A stretch of DNA of 21,685 bases from positions 1-21,685 of the forward strand of contig JAGQIY010000916.1 in the NCBI GenBank assembly GCA_020430865.1. The letters are read 5' to 3'. This DNA comes from Myxococcales bacterium. GTDB lineage: Bacteria > Myxococcota > Polyangia > Polyangiales > Polyangiaceae. The notes under the pieces are model-generated. The model had not been told where the DNA came from and made no database searches. It worked only from the letters and a program-made list of their open reading frames with translations. Both the position numbers and the translations under genes were made by a program. Every line of letters begins with the position of its first letter. The stretch's first letter is position 1. Shown here in pieces: positions 1 through 10,257 of the stretch.

Positions 1-608
1 TGACCCACCCAAGCGATCCGAAGCGGCTGCTGGTCGCCATCTCCACCGCCGGTGTGCTCGAGAGTCTGGACGGCGGGAAGACCTGGCAGAGCCGCAACAA
101 GGGCCTGCTGATGGACTACCTCCCAGATCCCGGCGCCGAGTGGGGTCACGACCCTCACTACGTCGAGCTCTGCGAGAGCCAGCCAGAGCACGTCTGGATG
201 CAGAACCACTGCGGCGTGTTCTACAGCGCCGACGGCGCCGCAACCTGGAAGAAGGTCAGCGCGCCGGATCAGGGCGTGCACTTCGGCTTCCCGGTCGCCG
301 TCGACGAGCACGACGGCAAGACCGCCTGGCTCGTTCCAGGAAAGAGCGACCAGCACCGCACCACGATCGAGGGGAGCCTGTTCGTCGCGCGCACCAGCGA
401 CGGCGGCGAAACCTGGCAGCAGCTGCGCGACGGGCTCCCCCAGGAGCACGCGTATGACGTGGTCTACCGTCACGCCCTGAGCAGCGTCGGCGACTGCGTC
501 GCCTTCGGTAGCACGACCGGAAACCTCTACGTCAGCGAAGACCGCGGGGAAACGTGGGCCTGTGCGTCGAGCAACCTTCCGCCGATCTATTCCGTGCGCT
601 GGGGGTAG
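1..608 (+). CDS. Asp-box (BNR repeat) beta-propeller protein, C-terminal part
   Basis: The reading frame is open from the left edge (first whole codon at base 3) to TAG at 606-608, so the true start lies outside the window. At least four Asp-box motifs (S-x-D-x-G-x-T-W) are visible: SLDGGKTW, SADGAATW, TSDGGETW and SEDRGETW. Such repeats sit on blade turns of sialidase, VPS10 or photosystem-assembly type beta-propellers. The segment HALSSVGDCVAFGSTTGNLY before the last box fits an outer blade strand. In bacteria such proteins are usually annotated as exo-alpha-sialidase or WD40/YVTN/BNR-like. No sialidase catalytic residues can be judged from this fragment, so an enzymatic role is not claimed. 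The protein ends about 15 residues after the last box (SVRWG), a normal end for a propeller. Confidence 0.85.
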   Translation, partial: THPSDPKRLLVAISTAGVLESLDGGKTWQSRNKGLLMDYLPDPGAEWGHDPHYVELCESQPEHVWMQNHCGVFYSADGAATWKKVSAPDQGVHFGFPVAVDEHDGKTAWLVPGKSDQHRTTIEGSLFVARTSDGGETWQQLRDGLPQEHAYDVVYRHALSSVGDCVAFGSTTGNLYVSEDRGETWACASSNLPPIYSVRWG

Positions 609-925
609 GCGTGGCGCGACCGCTGCCCAAACCGCGGAGCGCCGGATTCAGCGGCGAGATGCGGCGGCAGAAGCATGGCGTGTGCCGACATCCTCGTCGG
701 ATTGCGACGCCGGACCGCCTCGCCTCGTGGACCGCACGATTCCACTGAAACGCGCGGGTTCGCGAGGCCCGACCGACCATGCCGTGGCACAAAGACCCGG
801 CCACAAAAACCATAGGGAAATTATGGTGGGCGCTCGAGCTTGACCCCCGCCCCTCCCCATCAAATGGTTATGAGGGAAGCGCCGCGGTGGCGCGGAGAAC
901 GAGAGCCCTCGGCGAGGTGTTGAGC
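609..925. other. Intergenic region upstream of the histidine kinase
   Basis: This 317-bp stretch has no convincing gene. The kinase frame stays open upstream to 779, but the extra 49 residues look non-native and lack a ribosome binding site. A short inverted repeat ACCATA-N7-TATGGT (809-827) lies in the only A/T-rich patch and could be an operator. No clear sigma-70 or sigma-54 promoter was recognised. Confidence 0.4.
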
Positions 926-2116
926 ATGGGAGCACTTGCGTCACGAATGGACGGTCGAATCAGCGCGCTTCCGGCGGAGCTGAGCGGTGACCGCTTGGTG
1001 CAGTCGAGCTTGGATCTGGCAACGCGACTGGTTGGCGCGGAGCTGGGCGCTTGCTTCCACAGGCACGTGCAGGACCGCAGCGTCCGGCTCGTGGGACTGA
1101 GCGGCCCGGATCATGCGCCCAGCGTCGCCTTTCCTCGCGGCGTGATGGCTCTCGTGAGCGAGGCGTTGGCGCGCGGCGCGTGCGCGCGAATCAGCGACGT
1201 CGCGGAGGTCCCGGCGCTGAACGACGCGCCTCACCCCCCCGAGCTCCCCTTCGTGAGCTGTCTGATCGTGCCGGTCGTCTCGGCTGGTGAGGTGAGCGGT
1301 GGCCTGCTGTTTGGCCACGCGCGGCGGGCAGCCCTCGGACGATCCGCTGAGGACATTGCGCTCGAGTTCGCGCCGCACATGGCGGTCGCGCTCCAGCACG
1401 CGGTGCTCGTCAGCCAGTCTCACGAGGCCATCCGTCGCCTCGCTGCGTCGAACCGAGAGCTGGATCAGTTCGCCTACGTGGTGAGTCACGACCTGAAGGC
1501 GCCGCTGCGGGGGCTCGCCCGGATCTCCGGGTGGCTGACGGAGGATCTCGGGGAGATCGCCGGCAGCGAGACACGAGCGCAGCTCGGCGCGATGCGAGAA
1601 CGCGTCGAACGCCTCGAGCAGCTGATCGACGGGGTGCTGAGCTACAGTTGCGTGGGAAGGACCGAAGATCCACTTCAAGTGCTGAGCGTGCGCAGCCTCG
1701 TGGATGAAGTGCTCGACCTGCTGGCCCCCACGAAGCGCCCCGAGGTCGCGGTGTGTCCCTTGCTCCGGCTGCTGACCGAACGCACCCCCTTCGAGCAGGT
1801 GCTGCTGAACCTGATCAGCAACGCAATCCGTCATGCTTGCCCCAAGGAACCGCAAGTCGTGATCGGCAGCGAGGCTCGCGGCAGCGAAGTCGAGTATTTC
1901 GTGCGCAACAACGGGCAGGGGATCCCCTTGGCTTCCCAGGAAGCGATCTGGCAGCTCTTCCACACTGCGCACGGCGCGCGGACTTCAGGCACCGGCATCG
2001 GACTCGCGGTGGTGCGCAAGCTCACGGAGCGTCAAGGCGGCCGCGCCTGGGTGGACTCCGATGGCACGCACGGCGCAACCTTCCGCTTCACCTGGCCCTG
2101 CGCTCGACTTGGCTGA
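926..2116 (+). CDS. Soluble GAF-domain sensor histidine kinase
   Basis: The 396-residue protein has no membrane segment. Residues ~22-165 resemble a GAF sensor domain (LVQSSLDLATRLVGAELG near the start, LPFVSCLIVPV and GGLLFG in the core). A dimerisation/phosphoacceptor H-box follows with His188 in VVSHDLKAPLRG. The ATPase domain shows the N-box (LLNLISNAIRHA), the G1 box (VRNNGQGIP) and the G2 box (GTGIGLAVVRKL). The H-box style matches the phytochrome-like/'FSHDLRAPLR' group of kinases. The start at ATG 926 is chosen because GCGAGG lies 8 nt upstream and the GAF domain begins soon after; ATG 947 is the alternative. No response regulator is encoded next to it, so it is an orphan kinase whose partner and ligand are unknown. 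It converges on the next gene with a 17-bp gap. Confidence 0.9.
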   Translation: MGALASRMDGRISALPAELSGDRLVQSSLDLATRLVGAELGACFHRHVQDRSVRLVGLSGPDHAPSVAFPRGVMALVSEALARGACARISDVAEVPALNDAPHPPELPFVSCLIVPVVSAGEVSGGLLFGHARRAALGRSAEDIALEFAPHMAVALQHAVLVSQSHEAIRRLAASNRELDQFAYVVSHDLKAPLRGLARISGWLTEDLGEIAGSETRAQLGAMRERVERLEQLIDGVLSYSCVGRTEDPLQVLSVRSLVDEVLDLLAPTKRPEVAVCPLLRLLTERTPFEQVLLNLISNAIRHACPKEPQVVIGSEARGSEVEYFVRNNGQGIPLASQEAIWQLFHTAHGARTSGTGIGLAVVRKLTERQGGRAWVDSDGTHGATFRFTWPCARLG

Positions 2117-2133
2117 TGTGGACCGCAGGAGGA

Positions 2134-2640
2134 TCAGCTCTCGAAGTAGTCCTCCACCTTGTAGCCCTTGCTCCGGGCGTATTTCTTTAGCGAGTTCTTG
2201 GCGACACGCGTCGCCACCGCCACGACCAGGATGTCGTCCATCGCGCCCACGATCGGGATCGCGTCGGGGACGACGTCCGCGGGACTGACGGAGTAGAGCA
2301 CCGCACCGGTCAGCAGCGCCACCACGGGCCACGGCACGTCCCGATAATTCCCCGTGGCAAAGTCGTCGATCAGCTCGATCACCAGCTGGGTCTGGTTGGC
2401 GACGATGTGCATGCGCTTCGGGATGTGGTCGAGCGTGCGGATGGCCTTGCTGCTCAGGTGTCCGAGTCGATCGATGTAGGTCTTCCCGAGCTTCTTCGCG
2501 AAGCGCTCGAAGGCGTTGTGAGGTGGTGTGGTGCTCGTCAGCTCAGGCTGATCGTCGCTCTTTGCTTGGGCTGACTCTGCTTGCATCCTGCGGTTTTCCA
2601 CGGACTCGCGAATGGATGCAACCAACGTTTGGCGCTGCAT
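2134..2640 (-). CDS. YkvA family (DUF1232) membrane protein
   Basis: The 168-residue protein has a polar, charged N-terminal ~100 residues and then the DUF1232/YkvA core (~104-142): PWPVVALLTGAVLYSVSPAD followed by VVPDAIPIVGAMDDILVVAV. This YSxxPxDxxPDxxPxxGxxDD pattern is diagnostic for the family, whose molecular role is unknown. The hydrophobic stretch probably forms one or two membrane-associated helices, followed by a basic tail. The start is fixed by an excellent ribosome binding site (GAGGAGG, 4 nt before the ATG); the longer open frame upstream is not needed. A near-consensus sigma-54 promoter lies 30 nt upstream of this start, so expression may depend on an enhancer-binding activator. 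It stands alone, convergent with the histidine kinase gene and divergent from the phosphoesterase gene. Confidence 0.85.
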   Translation of the reverse strand: MQRQTLVASIRESVENRRMQAESAQAKSDDQPELTSTTPPHNAFERFAKKLGKTYIDRLGHLSSKAIRTLDHIPKRMHIVANQTQLVIELIDDFATGNYRDVPWPVVALLTGAVLYSVSPADVVPDAIPIVGAMDDILVVAVATRVAKNSLKKYARSKGYKVEDYFES

Positions 2641-2680
2641 GGTTCCTCCTCGGGTTTTCCGAGACTCTGTCGGCAAACAC

Positions 2681-2695
2681 AGCAATATCCGTGCC
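2681..2695 (-). promoter_or_regulatory. Sigma-54 (-24/-12) promoter for the YkvA gene
   Basis: On the minus strand the sequence reads GGCACG-GATA-TTGCT, matching the RpoN consensus TGGCACG-N4-TTGCW except for C in place of the leading T. GG and GC have the required 14-nt span. The -12 C is at 2682, predicting transcription from about 2670 and a ~30-nt leader containing the GAGGAGG ribosome binding site. The match is by eye. Confidence 0.6.
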
Positions 2696-2707
2696 GCCAG
2701 CATCGCA

Positions 2708-2724
2708 CGGCTCGACTCGAGCCG
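2708..2724. repeat. Perfect inverted repeat in the divergent sigma-54 region
   Basis: CGGCTCG-ACT-CGAGCCG, 7-bp arms with a 3-nt centre, lies just upstream of the minus-strand sigma-54 element. It is a candidate binding site for a dimeric activator; the distance to the promoter (centre about -46) is short for a classical enhancer, so a repressor or structural role is equally possible. Confidence 0.4.
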
Positions 2725-2890
2725 CCTCCCGGTGGCTTCCACGACCTGCGATCCCACACCATCGTTTCTCTGCGGAATCCTGCGACGTTCGATCGCGAGG
2801 CCCGTACTGGCGGCATGCGTGGGGTCTGGTTGGGGGTGAGGGAGCCGTGTCGATGCGCCCCGCGCCCCGGACAAGGGGGCGAAATGACCC

Positions 2891-2919
2891 GCGGTTCAGG
2901 CAGAACCGCCGCCCTTTTT
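2891..2919. promoter_or_regulatory. Inverted repeat followed by a T-run upstream of the phosphoesterase gene
   Basis: GCGGTTC-N5-GAACCGC (2891-2909, perfect 7-bp arms) is followed after 5 nt by five T residues (2915-2919). Its centre is at about -59 relative to the predicted sigma-54 transcription start at 2959. It could be an activator site. It also looks like a weak intrinsic terminator, but no plus-strand gene lies between 2641 and 2890 for it to terminate. Confidence 0.4.
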
Positions 2920-2932
2920 CCCAGGTAATGGC

Positions 2933-2948
2933 TGGCACGCGATCTGCT
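2933..2948 (+). promoter_or_regulatory. Sigma-54 (-24/-12) promoter for the phosphoesterase operon
   Basis: TGGCACG-CGAT-CTGCT matches the RpoN consensus TGGCACG-N4-TTGCW at all positions but the first T of TTGC, with the invariant GG and GC 14 nt apart. The -12 C at 2947 predicts a transcript start near 2959, 13 nt before ATG 2972. The promoter is divergent from the one at 2681-2695. Confidence 0.6.
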
Positions 2949-2971
2949 GTCTCCTGCGGGGTATGCAAATC

Positions 2972-3796
2972 ATGCCTTCCCTCCTGCCGCTGGCCGCCGC
3001 GCTCCTCTCCACGGCATGTCTGACAGCAACCCCCTTCGACGATGATCTGGACGTCGAAGGCGACGTCAACGCCCGCGCCATCGAGCGCATCCGCCGGGAG
3101 CCCGCTACGCCCAATTTCAAGTTCGTCGCCATCGGGGACACCCACGATGCGTATGACGAAACGGAGCGGGCAGTGGCCGCGATCAATCGACGCAGCGACA
3201 TCCGCTTCGTGCTCCACGCAGGCGATCTGACGGATCTCTCGCTGAACGCTGAGTTCGAGCGAGCCCACCGCATTCTGCGTGAACTCGATGTGCCCTACAT
3301 CGCGGTGATCGGCAACCACGACGCCATCGCGACCGGCCCGGCACTCTACGATGAGCTCTACGGTCCCCGCGATTTCTCCTTTCGGTACGGAAAGCTGAAG
3401 TTCATCGCCTTCAACTCGAACGCTCTGGAATTCCCCGGGGCAGCGCCCGATTCGGAATGGCTACGCGCAGAGCACGCAGATCTCGCAGCGAACGAGCGTG
3501 CCATCTGGTTGACCCATCAGGACGTCACGAGTCCTGACGGCGAGAACTCGGAGCAAGCCAAGGCGCTCTACGCCGAGCTACTGTCTAACAACCCCGTAGC
3601 GCTGGTGGTGCATGGTCACCTTCGAGACTATCAGCTCCAGCGCTACCAAACCTCGACGGTGCTCCAGTGCGGCACCTTTCAGAAGGTCTTCACCTACACC
3701 GTCGTGAGCGTCTTCGACTACGGGGAGCGACTCGAGTTCGAGAAGTGCGTCGAGGACGACTGCACCGCGATTGGTCCCGAGGAGGCGACGCAATGA
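2972..3796 (+). CDS. Metallophosphoesterase lipoprotein
   Basis: The 274-residue protein begins with a short hydrophobic signal ending LLSTAC (Cys16), a plausible lipobox, so it is probably exported and lipidated. The calcineurin-like metallophosphoesterase motifs follow in order: GDTHD (~residues 55-59), HAGDLTD (~83-89), IGNHDA (~113-118), LTHQD (~180-184) and VHGHLRD (~213-219). The last motif is normally G-H-x-H; here the second His is Arg, so one metal ligand is changed. ATG 2972 is preferred over ATG 2963 because GCGGGG is 10 nt upstream of 2972 but only 1 nt from 2963. The stop overlaps the next start as ATGA, so the two genes are translationally coupled. The substrate (phosphodiester, nucleotide or phospholipid) cannot be told from sequence. 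Confidence 0.85.
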   Translation: MPSLLPLAAALLSTACLTATPFDDDLDVEGDVNARAIERIRREPATPNFKFVAIGDTHDAYDETERAVAAINRRSDIRFVLHAGDLTDLSLNAEFERAHRILRELDVPYIAVIGNHDAIATGPALYDELYGPRDFSFRYGKLKFIAFNSNALEFPGAAPDSEWLRAEHADLAANERAIWLTHQDVTSPDGENSEQAKALYAELLSNNPVALVVHGHLRDYQLQRYQTSTVLQCGTFQKVFTYTVVSVFDYGERLEFEKCVEDDCTAIGPEEATQ

Positions 3797-4476
3797 GTCT
3801 CGCAGTTCGCCTTGGAGCAGCTAGCTTCCTCACGGTAATGCTCGTCGGCAATCTTGCGCTGGCGCAGCCTCTGGAGCCGGAGACGGCGCAGTCCACGGGC
3901 GGCGACCACGGCCAGACGTATCTCCTCCCCCCCGAGCCCGAGGTCACTCCCCCGAGAGACACCGACCGCCTCGGCTGGTACGTGCCAGACTTCGCCAAGG
4001 TGCAGACCGGGGGCCTGCGCGGGCGCTATACCGCGGGGCTTGGCTACGCCGCGTTCGACGACGTGCTGAACGTCGGTTTGCTGTATGGCTACTCGCCCAA
4101 CGCGGTCAACGACTCGGGGGTGAGCACGCTGTCCCTCGAGCTCTCCGCCAGGCCCTTCGAGATCCGCGCGGGAATGATACGCATCATCCCGCTCGAGGTG
4201 GGGATAGGCGCGCTCTACGCCCCGGGCAGCGAGTTCGAGCTGAGCTACCCGGACCGCTACGCCAGCGGCTACTACCCGCCGACCGCGCTGCACACGCTCG
4301 GCTACCTCGGGGTCGAGGTCGACTGGGTCCCGGCGAGCGGCTTCTTCGAGCGTATCGGCCTCTACTACCAGGCGTCGACCATCTACACGTACCTCGAGGA
4401 TCTGGTACAGAACGCCGACACCGCCAGACCCACGGAGTCCATCGCCAGCACCCTGGGGTACCGCGCCGCGTTCTGA
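3793..4476 (+). CDS. Predicted outer-membrane beta-barrel-like exported protein
   Basis: The 227-residue protein starts with a Sec signal peptide, MSLAVRLGAASFLTV then MLVGNLALA, with likely cleavage before QPLEP. After a Pro/Glu-rich linker, the mature part consists of alternating polar/hydrophobic stretches rich in Tyr and Gly (GRYTAGLGYAAF, NVGLLYGYSPNAV, IRIIPLEVGIGALYAPG, RIGLYYQASTIYTYL) and ends in a C-terminal Phe (GYRAAF), as expected of an outer-membrane beta-barrel. I do not recognise a named family. The ATG overlaps the stop of the phosphoesterase gene (ATGA), which fixes the start and suggests co-production. A longer open frame from 3667 is an out-of-frame read of the upstream gene and is rejected. 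Confidence 0.75.
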   Translation: MSLAVRLGAASFLTVMLVGNLALAQPLEPETAQSTGGDHGQTYLLPPEPEVTPPRDTDRLGWYVPDFAKVQTGGLRGRYTAGLGYAAFDDVLNVGLLYGYSPNAVNDSGVSTLSLELSARPFEIRAGMIRIIPLEVGIGALYAPGSEFELSYPDRYASGYYPPTALHTLGYLGVEVDWVPASGFFERIGLYYQASTIYTYLEDLVQNADTARPTESIASTLGYRAAF

Positions 4477-4508
4477 ATCGCGGCGCGTCCCCATCCCGTG
4501 AACGCAGC

Positions 4509-5045
4509 TCAGCGGCAGTGATCGGCGATGCCCTCGAGCAGCGGCGCAGTGTCGCACTCGGAAACGCTGAACTGGGTGCCCTGCTTGGGCCCCATGGTGC
4601 ATGAGCAGCTGCTTCCGCTTCCGCTACAAGCTGCACCCACTTTGCCATCCGCGAAGTCGATCGAAGCGTCGCACTCCGTGCCGGTCCCGGTGAATCCGTA
4701 GCCGGGTTGACAGCCTCGGTAGTCCCACTGCTGATCATCGCAGGCAGCGACGCCGCCCCATGTCTCGGTTCCCGTGCACTGCCACTGAGCCTCTGCCATG
4801 CATTTGAGCACCGCGTCGTACTCCGTGGCGCAACCGACGATCTCGGCAAGGGCGTTGTTCTCCCCCACGTCAGTCATGCACTCATCGTCCTCACCGCAGT
4901 CCGCGGTCTGCTTGTCGCAAGCCGCTTGGACCAGCGGATCCACGCCAGTGCTGCTGCCCCCACCACCGCCGTCGTCGGAGCTACATCCGGACGCCAGGCC
5001 CACGAAGGTCAATCCCAGAGAAAGCGCAATCAAGTGTTTGAACAT
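4509..5045 (-). CDS. Cys-rich lipoprotein of unknown function
   Basis: The 178-residue protein has a lipoprotein signal ending GLASGC (Cys21), then a flexible SSDDGGGGGSS linker. The mature domain is acidic with about 15 Cys residues, spaced in pairs (CDKQTADCGEDDEC, CSGSGSSCSC), which suggests a disulfide-rich surface domain. Such lipoproteins are abundant in Polyangia; no enzymatic motif is visible. The start at 5045 is chosen because AGGGGGC lies 4 nt upstream and the signal peptide begins directly; an upstream extension of 29 residues is open but looks non-native. It converges with the beta-barrel-like gene. Confidence 0.75.
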   Translation of the reverse strand: MFKHLIALSLGLTFVGLASGCSSDDGGGGGSSTGVDPLVQAACDKQTADCGEDDECMTDVGENNALAEIVGCATEYDAVLKCMAEAQWQCTGTETWGGVAACDDQQWDYRGCQPGYGFTGTGTECDASIDFADGKVGAACSGSGSSCSCTMGPKQGTQFSVSECDTAPLLEGIADHCR

Positions 5046-5342
5046 GCCGCCCCCTGGTGCACTCGACGTACCAAGACCCGGTGCCGTGAAAGCCTCGTGA
5101 TTTCCGCGGTCCGGTCGCTCAACCAAGGCCACGTGTTACGCAGTAACAGCGTAACCGTGCGGCAACGATGGTTGCAGGCTGGAGCGACGATCACTCGCAC
5201 GGGGGAAGGTCCGGCCAGGTCGCGCCGTATACCGCCATCTGCGCGAGGGTCCCCACCAAGCAGGGTGTTGAAGACGCAGTCATTCAGCAGCCTGCTGGGG
5301 GCACCACTGGGCCCAGCGCTGAGGTCCTCATCGACCCAGAGG
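5046..5342. other. Intergenic region with no gene
   Basis: This region separates two minus-strand lipoprotein genes, and no coding frame in it is convincing. It holds a clustered inverted repeat at 5135-5155 (reported separately) and a perfect 10-bp palindrome CTGGGCCCAG at 5307-5316, 27 bp beyond the stop of the lipoprotein gene at 5343. No promoter hexamers were identified with confidence. Confidence 0.4.
5135..5155. promoter_or_regulatory. GTTAC/GTAAC inverted repeat, candidate operator
   Basis: GTTACGC-N7-GCGTAAC is a perfect 7-bp inverted repeat 90 bp upstream of the Cys-rich lipoprotein start. A nested copy is present: GTTAC (5135-5139), GTAAC (5143-5147) and GTAAC (5151-5155), equally spaced by 3 nt. 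Such half-site clusters are typical of repressor or activator binding sites. The regulator is unknown. Confidence 0.45.
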
Positions 5343-6053
5343 TCACGGCAGCTCGGCGCGGGCGACGTCGAACATGGGGATCTCCCCGCTGATCAGGCAC
5401 TGCGCCTGGGGGGGGCAGACGTACGTCCGAGGCTGCCCCCAGAGGCGCACCTTCTTGCCCACGACTTCCGCGCCCGCGAGCGACCAATCGAGGTCGTCGC
5501 GACTCACCATATGCTTCCCCACGGTAAACAGACCCTTCGAGCGCCCAACGACACCCTCGATCATCACCGCTGGCTCCGCGACCTCGACGGACAGGATGCG
5601 CGCCGCGGAGAACCAATCTCCGCTGCGCATCTGGAGCTGAGGTTCGCCTGGCTTCAGCGGCTCGGCGTGGTGAGCACGCAGCTCGGCTGTGATGCGCAGC
5701 CTGGCCCCCAGGAGCTCGTCGTTCCTCCGCGCTCGATCTCCCTCCGGCAACGCTCCCCGCAGCTCATCGAAGTCGAAGATCACCCCTCGCACATCGAAGC
5801 CTCCCTTGGTGCCCCGGATCATCCCCTCGAAGCTCACGAGTCCTTCGCTCAGGGGTGAGTCGCCGTCGATCTCTCGTGGCTCCACCCCAGGCTTCGGGGA
5901 CGCCACCGGGCGCGGACTCGAGGCTGGGAGCGCTGGCGACGCCTCCTGCACCGCGATCTCTTGGCCCGCAGGCTCACTCTCCTGGGACTTGGTGCACGCG
6001 GTGAGCGCTAGCGCCGTCCACGCGATCCAGAGACCTCCCATCTGTCTCGCCAT
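5343..6053 (-). CDS. Putative lipoprotein with two repeated OB-like segments
   Basis: The 236-residue protein has a lipoprotein signal ending LALTAC (Cys20) and a ~45-residue Ser/Pro/Glu-rich linker. The mature part appears to contain two related halves: LVSFEGMIRGTKGGFDVRGV (with FDFDELRG after it) and VMIEGVVGRSKGLFTVGKHM (with VSRDDLDWSLAG after it), each leading into a strand such as LLGARLRITAEL and VVGKKVRLWGQ. This suggests a duplicated small beta-domain, perhaps OB-like; that is inference. A Cys pair near the end (VCPPQAQC) could form a disulfide. ATG 6053 is used; ATG 6041 has a slightly better upstream GGCGAG. It lies 42 bp downstream of the YceI gene on the same strand and may be co-transcribed with it. 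Function unknown. Confidence 0.75.
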   Translation of the reverse strand: MARQMGGLWIAWTALALTACTKSQESEPAGQEIAVQEASPALPASSPRPVASPKPGVEPREIDGDSPLSEGLVSFEGMIRGTKGGFDVRGVIFDFDELRGALPEGDRARRNDELLGARLRITAELRAHHAEPLKPGEPQLQMRSGDWFSAARILSVEVAEPAVMIEGVVGRSKGLFTVGKHMVSRDDLDWSLAGAEVVGKKVRLWGQPRTYVCPPQAQCLISGEIPMFDVARAELP

Positions 6054-6095
6054 GGGGTCCAGGATATGCCGAACGGCGCTCCAACCAAAGGCCGG

Positions 6096-6647
6096 TCACT
6101 GCGCGGCTTGGCTGGCCGCAGCAGCGACGGCCTGGATCTCCAGCTCGATCTCGATCTTCTCGCCCACGAGGACGCCGCCCGCTTCGAGCACCTGGTTCCA
6201 GCTGAGCCCGAAGTCGCGACGGTCGATCGCAGTCGTCGCGGCGAACGCGACGCGCTGATTCCCCCAGGGGTCCTTCGCCTGGCCGCCGTACTCCACCTCC
6301 AGGCTCACCGGCCTGGAAGCACCGTGAATGGTCAATTCCCCGTGGAGACGGAAGGTGCGGTCACCGGCGCCCTCGATGCGAGTGCTCTTGAAGCTCAGCT
6401 CCGGGAACTGCTCCGCGTCGAGGAAATCGGGGGACCGCAGGTGATTGTCGCGGTCGGCGACGCCAGTATCGATGCTCGTGGCATCGATACTCACCTCCAC
6501 CTCACTGCGGGTGAGATCCGCGGTGTCGAGGTGCAGCTCGCCACGCCAGCTGGAGAAGCGTCCGCGAACCTTGGCGAAGACCATGTGGCGAACGGCGAAG
6601 GAGATCGAAGAGTGGCTGGTGTCGATGTTCCAAGTCTTGAGAGTCAT
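6096..6647 (-). CDS. YceI family protein
   Basis: The 183-residue protein is a clear YceI-like lipocalin-fold protein. It begins TWNIDTSHSSISFAVRHMV, continues with KVRGRFSSWRGELHLDTADL, and carries the family motifs D-x-S-I-D-T-G (SIDATSIDTG), RDNHLRSPDFLDAEQFPELSF and LTIHGASRPVSLEVEY. The C-terminal DRRDFGLSWN and GEKIEIELEI are also typical. Family members bind isoprenoid-like or polar lipids and are often induced by stress or alkaline conditions. No signal peptide is present, so this copy is predicted to be cytoplasmic, unlike periplasmic E. coli YceI. Start is fixed by CAGGAGG 8 nt upstream. An imperfect palindromic element TAGTGGG-N19-CCCACTA (6705-6737) lies upstream. Confidence 0.95.
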   Translation of the reverse strand: MTLKTWNIDTSHSSISFAVRHMVFAKVRGRFSSWRGELHLDTADLTRSEVEVSIDATSIDTGVADRDNHLRSPDFLDAEQFPELSFKSTRIEGAGDRTFRLHGELTIHGASRPVSLEVEYGGQAKDPWGNQRVAFAATTAIDRRDFGLSWNQVLEAGGVLVGEKIEIELEIQAVAAAASQAAQ

Positions 6648-6704
6648 GGGCTATTTCCTCCTGAACGAGTTGGGAGGAGCATATGACTGTTGCCCCAGTC
6701 TGAT

Positions 6705-6737
6705 TAGTGGGCGGATTCTGGAGACACTGTCCCACTA
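6705..6737. repeat. Inverted repeat upstream of the YceI gene
   Basis: TAGTGGG (6705-6711) and CCCACTA (6731-6737) form 7-bp arms separated by 19 nt, in the 153-bp gap between the YceI start and the end of the next gene. It could be an operator near the YceI promoter or a transcription end for the gene at 6801-7697. Confidence 0.3.
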
Positions 6738-6800
6738 GAGCAACAATGGTCCGCTCGCGCCCCATGACCCGCCGGCGCGCTCGCTCGTGACGGCCCAGCT

Positions 6801-9748
<2,948 letters not shown>

Positions 9749-9756
<8 letters not shown>

Positions 9757-10030
9757 CCAGCAACACCTCGAGCGCACCCGGGAGCGCACGAAGCGCGATC
9801 TCGAACGCTTCGCGCGACGCTCGTCTTCGTCTCAGATCTGGCAACGGCTCTCGGTGATCGGCAGCGTCGGTTGGCCGATCGTCTTGCTCAGCACGGGCGG
9901 AGCCCTGCTCGGGCGCCACCTGGACCTACGCTGGGGCTCGGGGATCCGCGCGACCCTGACCCTGCTCAGCCTGGGCACGCTGGTCGGCAGCGCGATGGCG
10001 TTTCGCTCGATCTGGAAGGAGGCACCTTGA
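9749..10030 (+). CDS. atpQ: N-ATPase accessory membrane protein AtpQ (AtpZ/AtpI type)
   Basis: The 93-residue protein has a charged N terminus (~35 residues, Arg/Glu-rich) and two predicted membrane helices: SVIGSVGWPIVLLSTGGALLG (~35-55) and ATLTLLSLGTLVGSAMAF (~68-86). This two-helix pattern with a Gly-rich first helix matches the AtpZ/AtpI-like family that accompanies F- and N-ATPases; AtpI-like proteins help c-ring assembly or Mg uptake in other species. Within N-ATPase operons this position is called atpQ. ATG 9749 overlaps the end of atpC by 8 bp, with AAGGG 10 nt upstream. Its own end overlaps atpR as TTGA. Confidence 0.85.
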
Positions 10031-10257
10031 TCTGGCTCTTTGGACTGGCTGGTGCGACCGCAGGCGCCCTGCAGTCGCGCTCGATCGGCCGCTCGCTGGG
10101 CCGGCACCACGACCCGCTGGCAACCCTGCTCAGGCTGGGACTGGCGGCCATTGTTCTATTCCTCGCGGCAAAACATGGCCACGTCCTGGCATGCGCGTCG
10201 GGATGGGCAGCCGGTTTCTTGATCGTCGGGCTCTGGGTCTTTCGGAGGCTCCAGTGA
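10027..10257 (+). CDS. atpR: N-ATPase specific membrane protein AtpR
   Basis: The 76-residue protein starts at TTG 10027, inside the stop of atpQ (TTGA), with a strong AAGGAGG 6 nt upstream. Longer upstream frames belong to atpQ. Three hydrophobic segments are visible: WLFGLAGATAGALQ, LLRLGLAAIVLFLAA and GWAAGFLIVGLWVF, with a charged RSIGRSLGRHHDP loop between the first two. This three-helix small protein is unique to N-ATPases (AtpR family). It is proposed to help assemble or stabilise the c-ring with a conserved Arg. The overlap with atpB is a GTGA. Family identity is judged from context and topology rather than a full alignment. Confidence 0.85.
   Translation: MIWLFGLAGATAGALQSRSIGRSLGRHHDPLATLLRLGLAAIVLFLAAKHGHVLACASGWAAGFLIVGLWVFRRLQ

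Noticed and set aside
941..1972. Long minus-strand open frame across the histidine kinase gene
   Set aside because: It is the antisense of a clear kinase; composition (His/Arg/Gln-rich) and lack of motifs indicate a shadow frame caused by high GC.
2134..2874. Extended 246-residue form of the YkvA protein
   Set aside because: The first 78 residues lie upstream of a strong ribosome binding site and would cover the predicted sigma-54 promoter.
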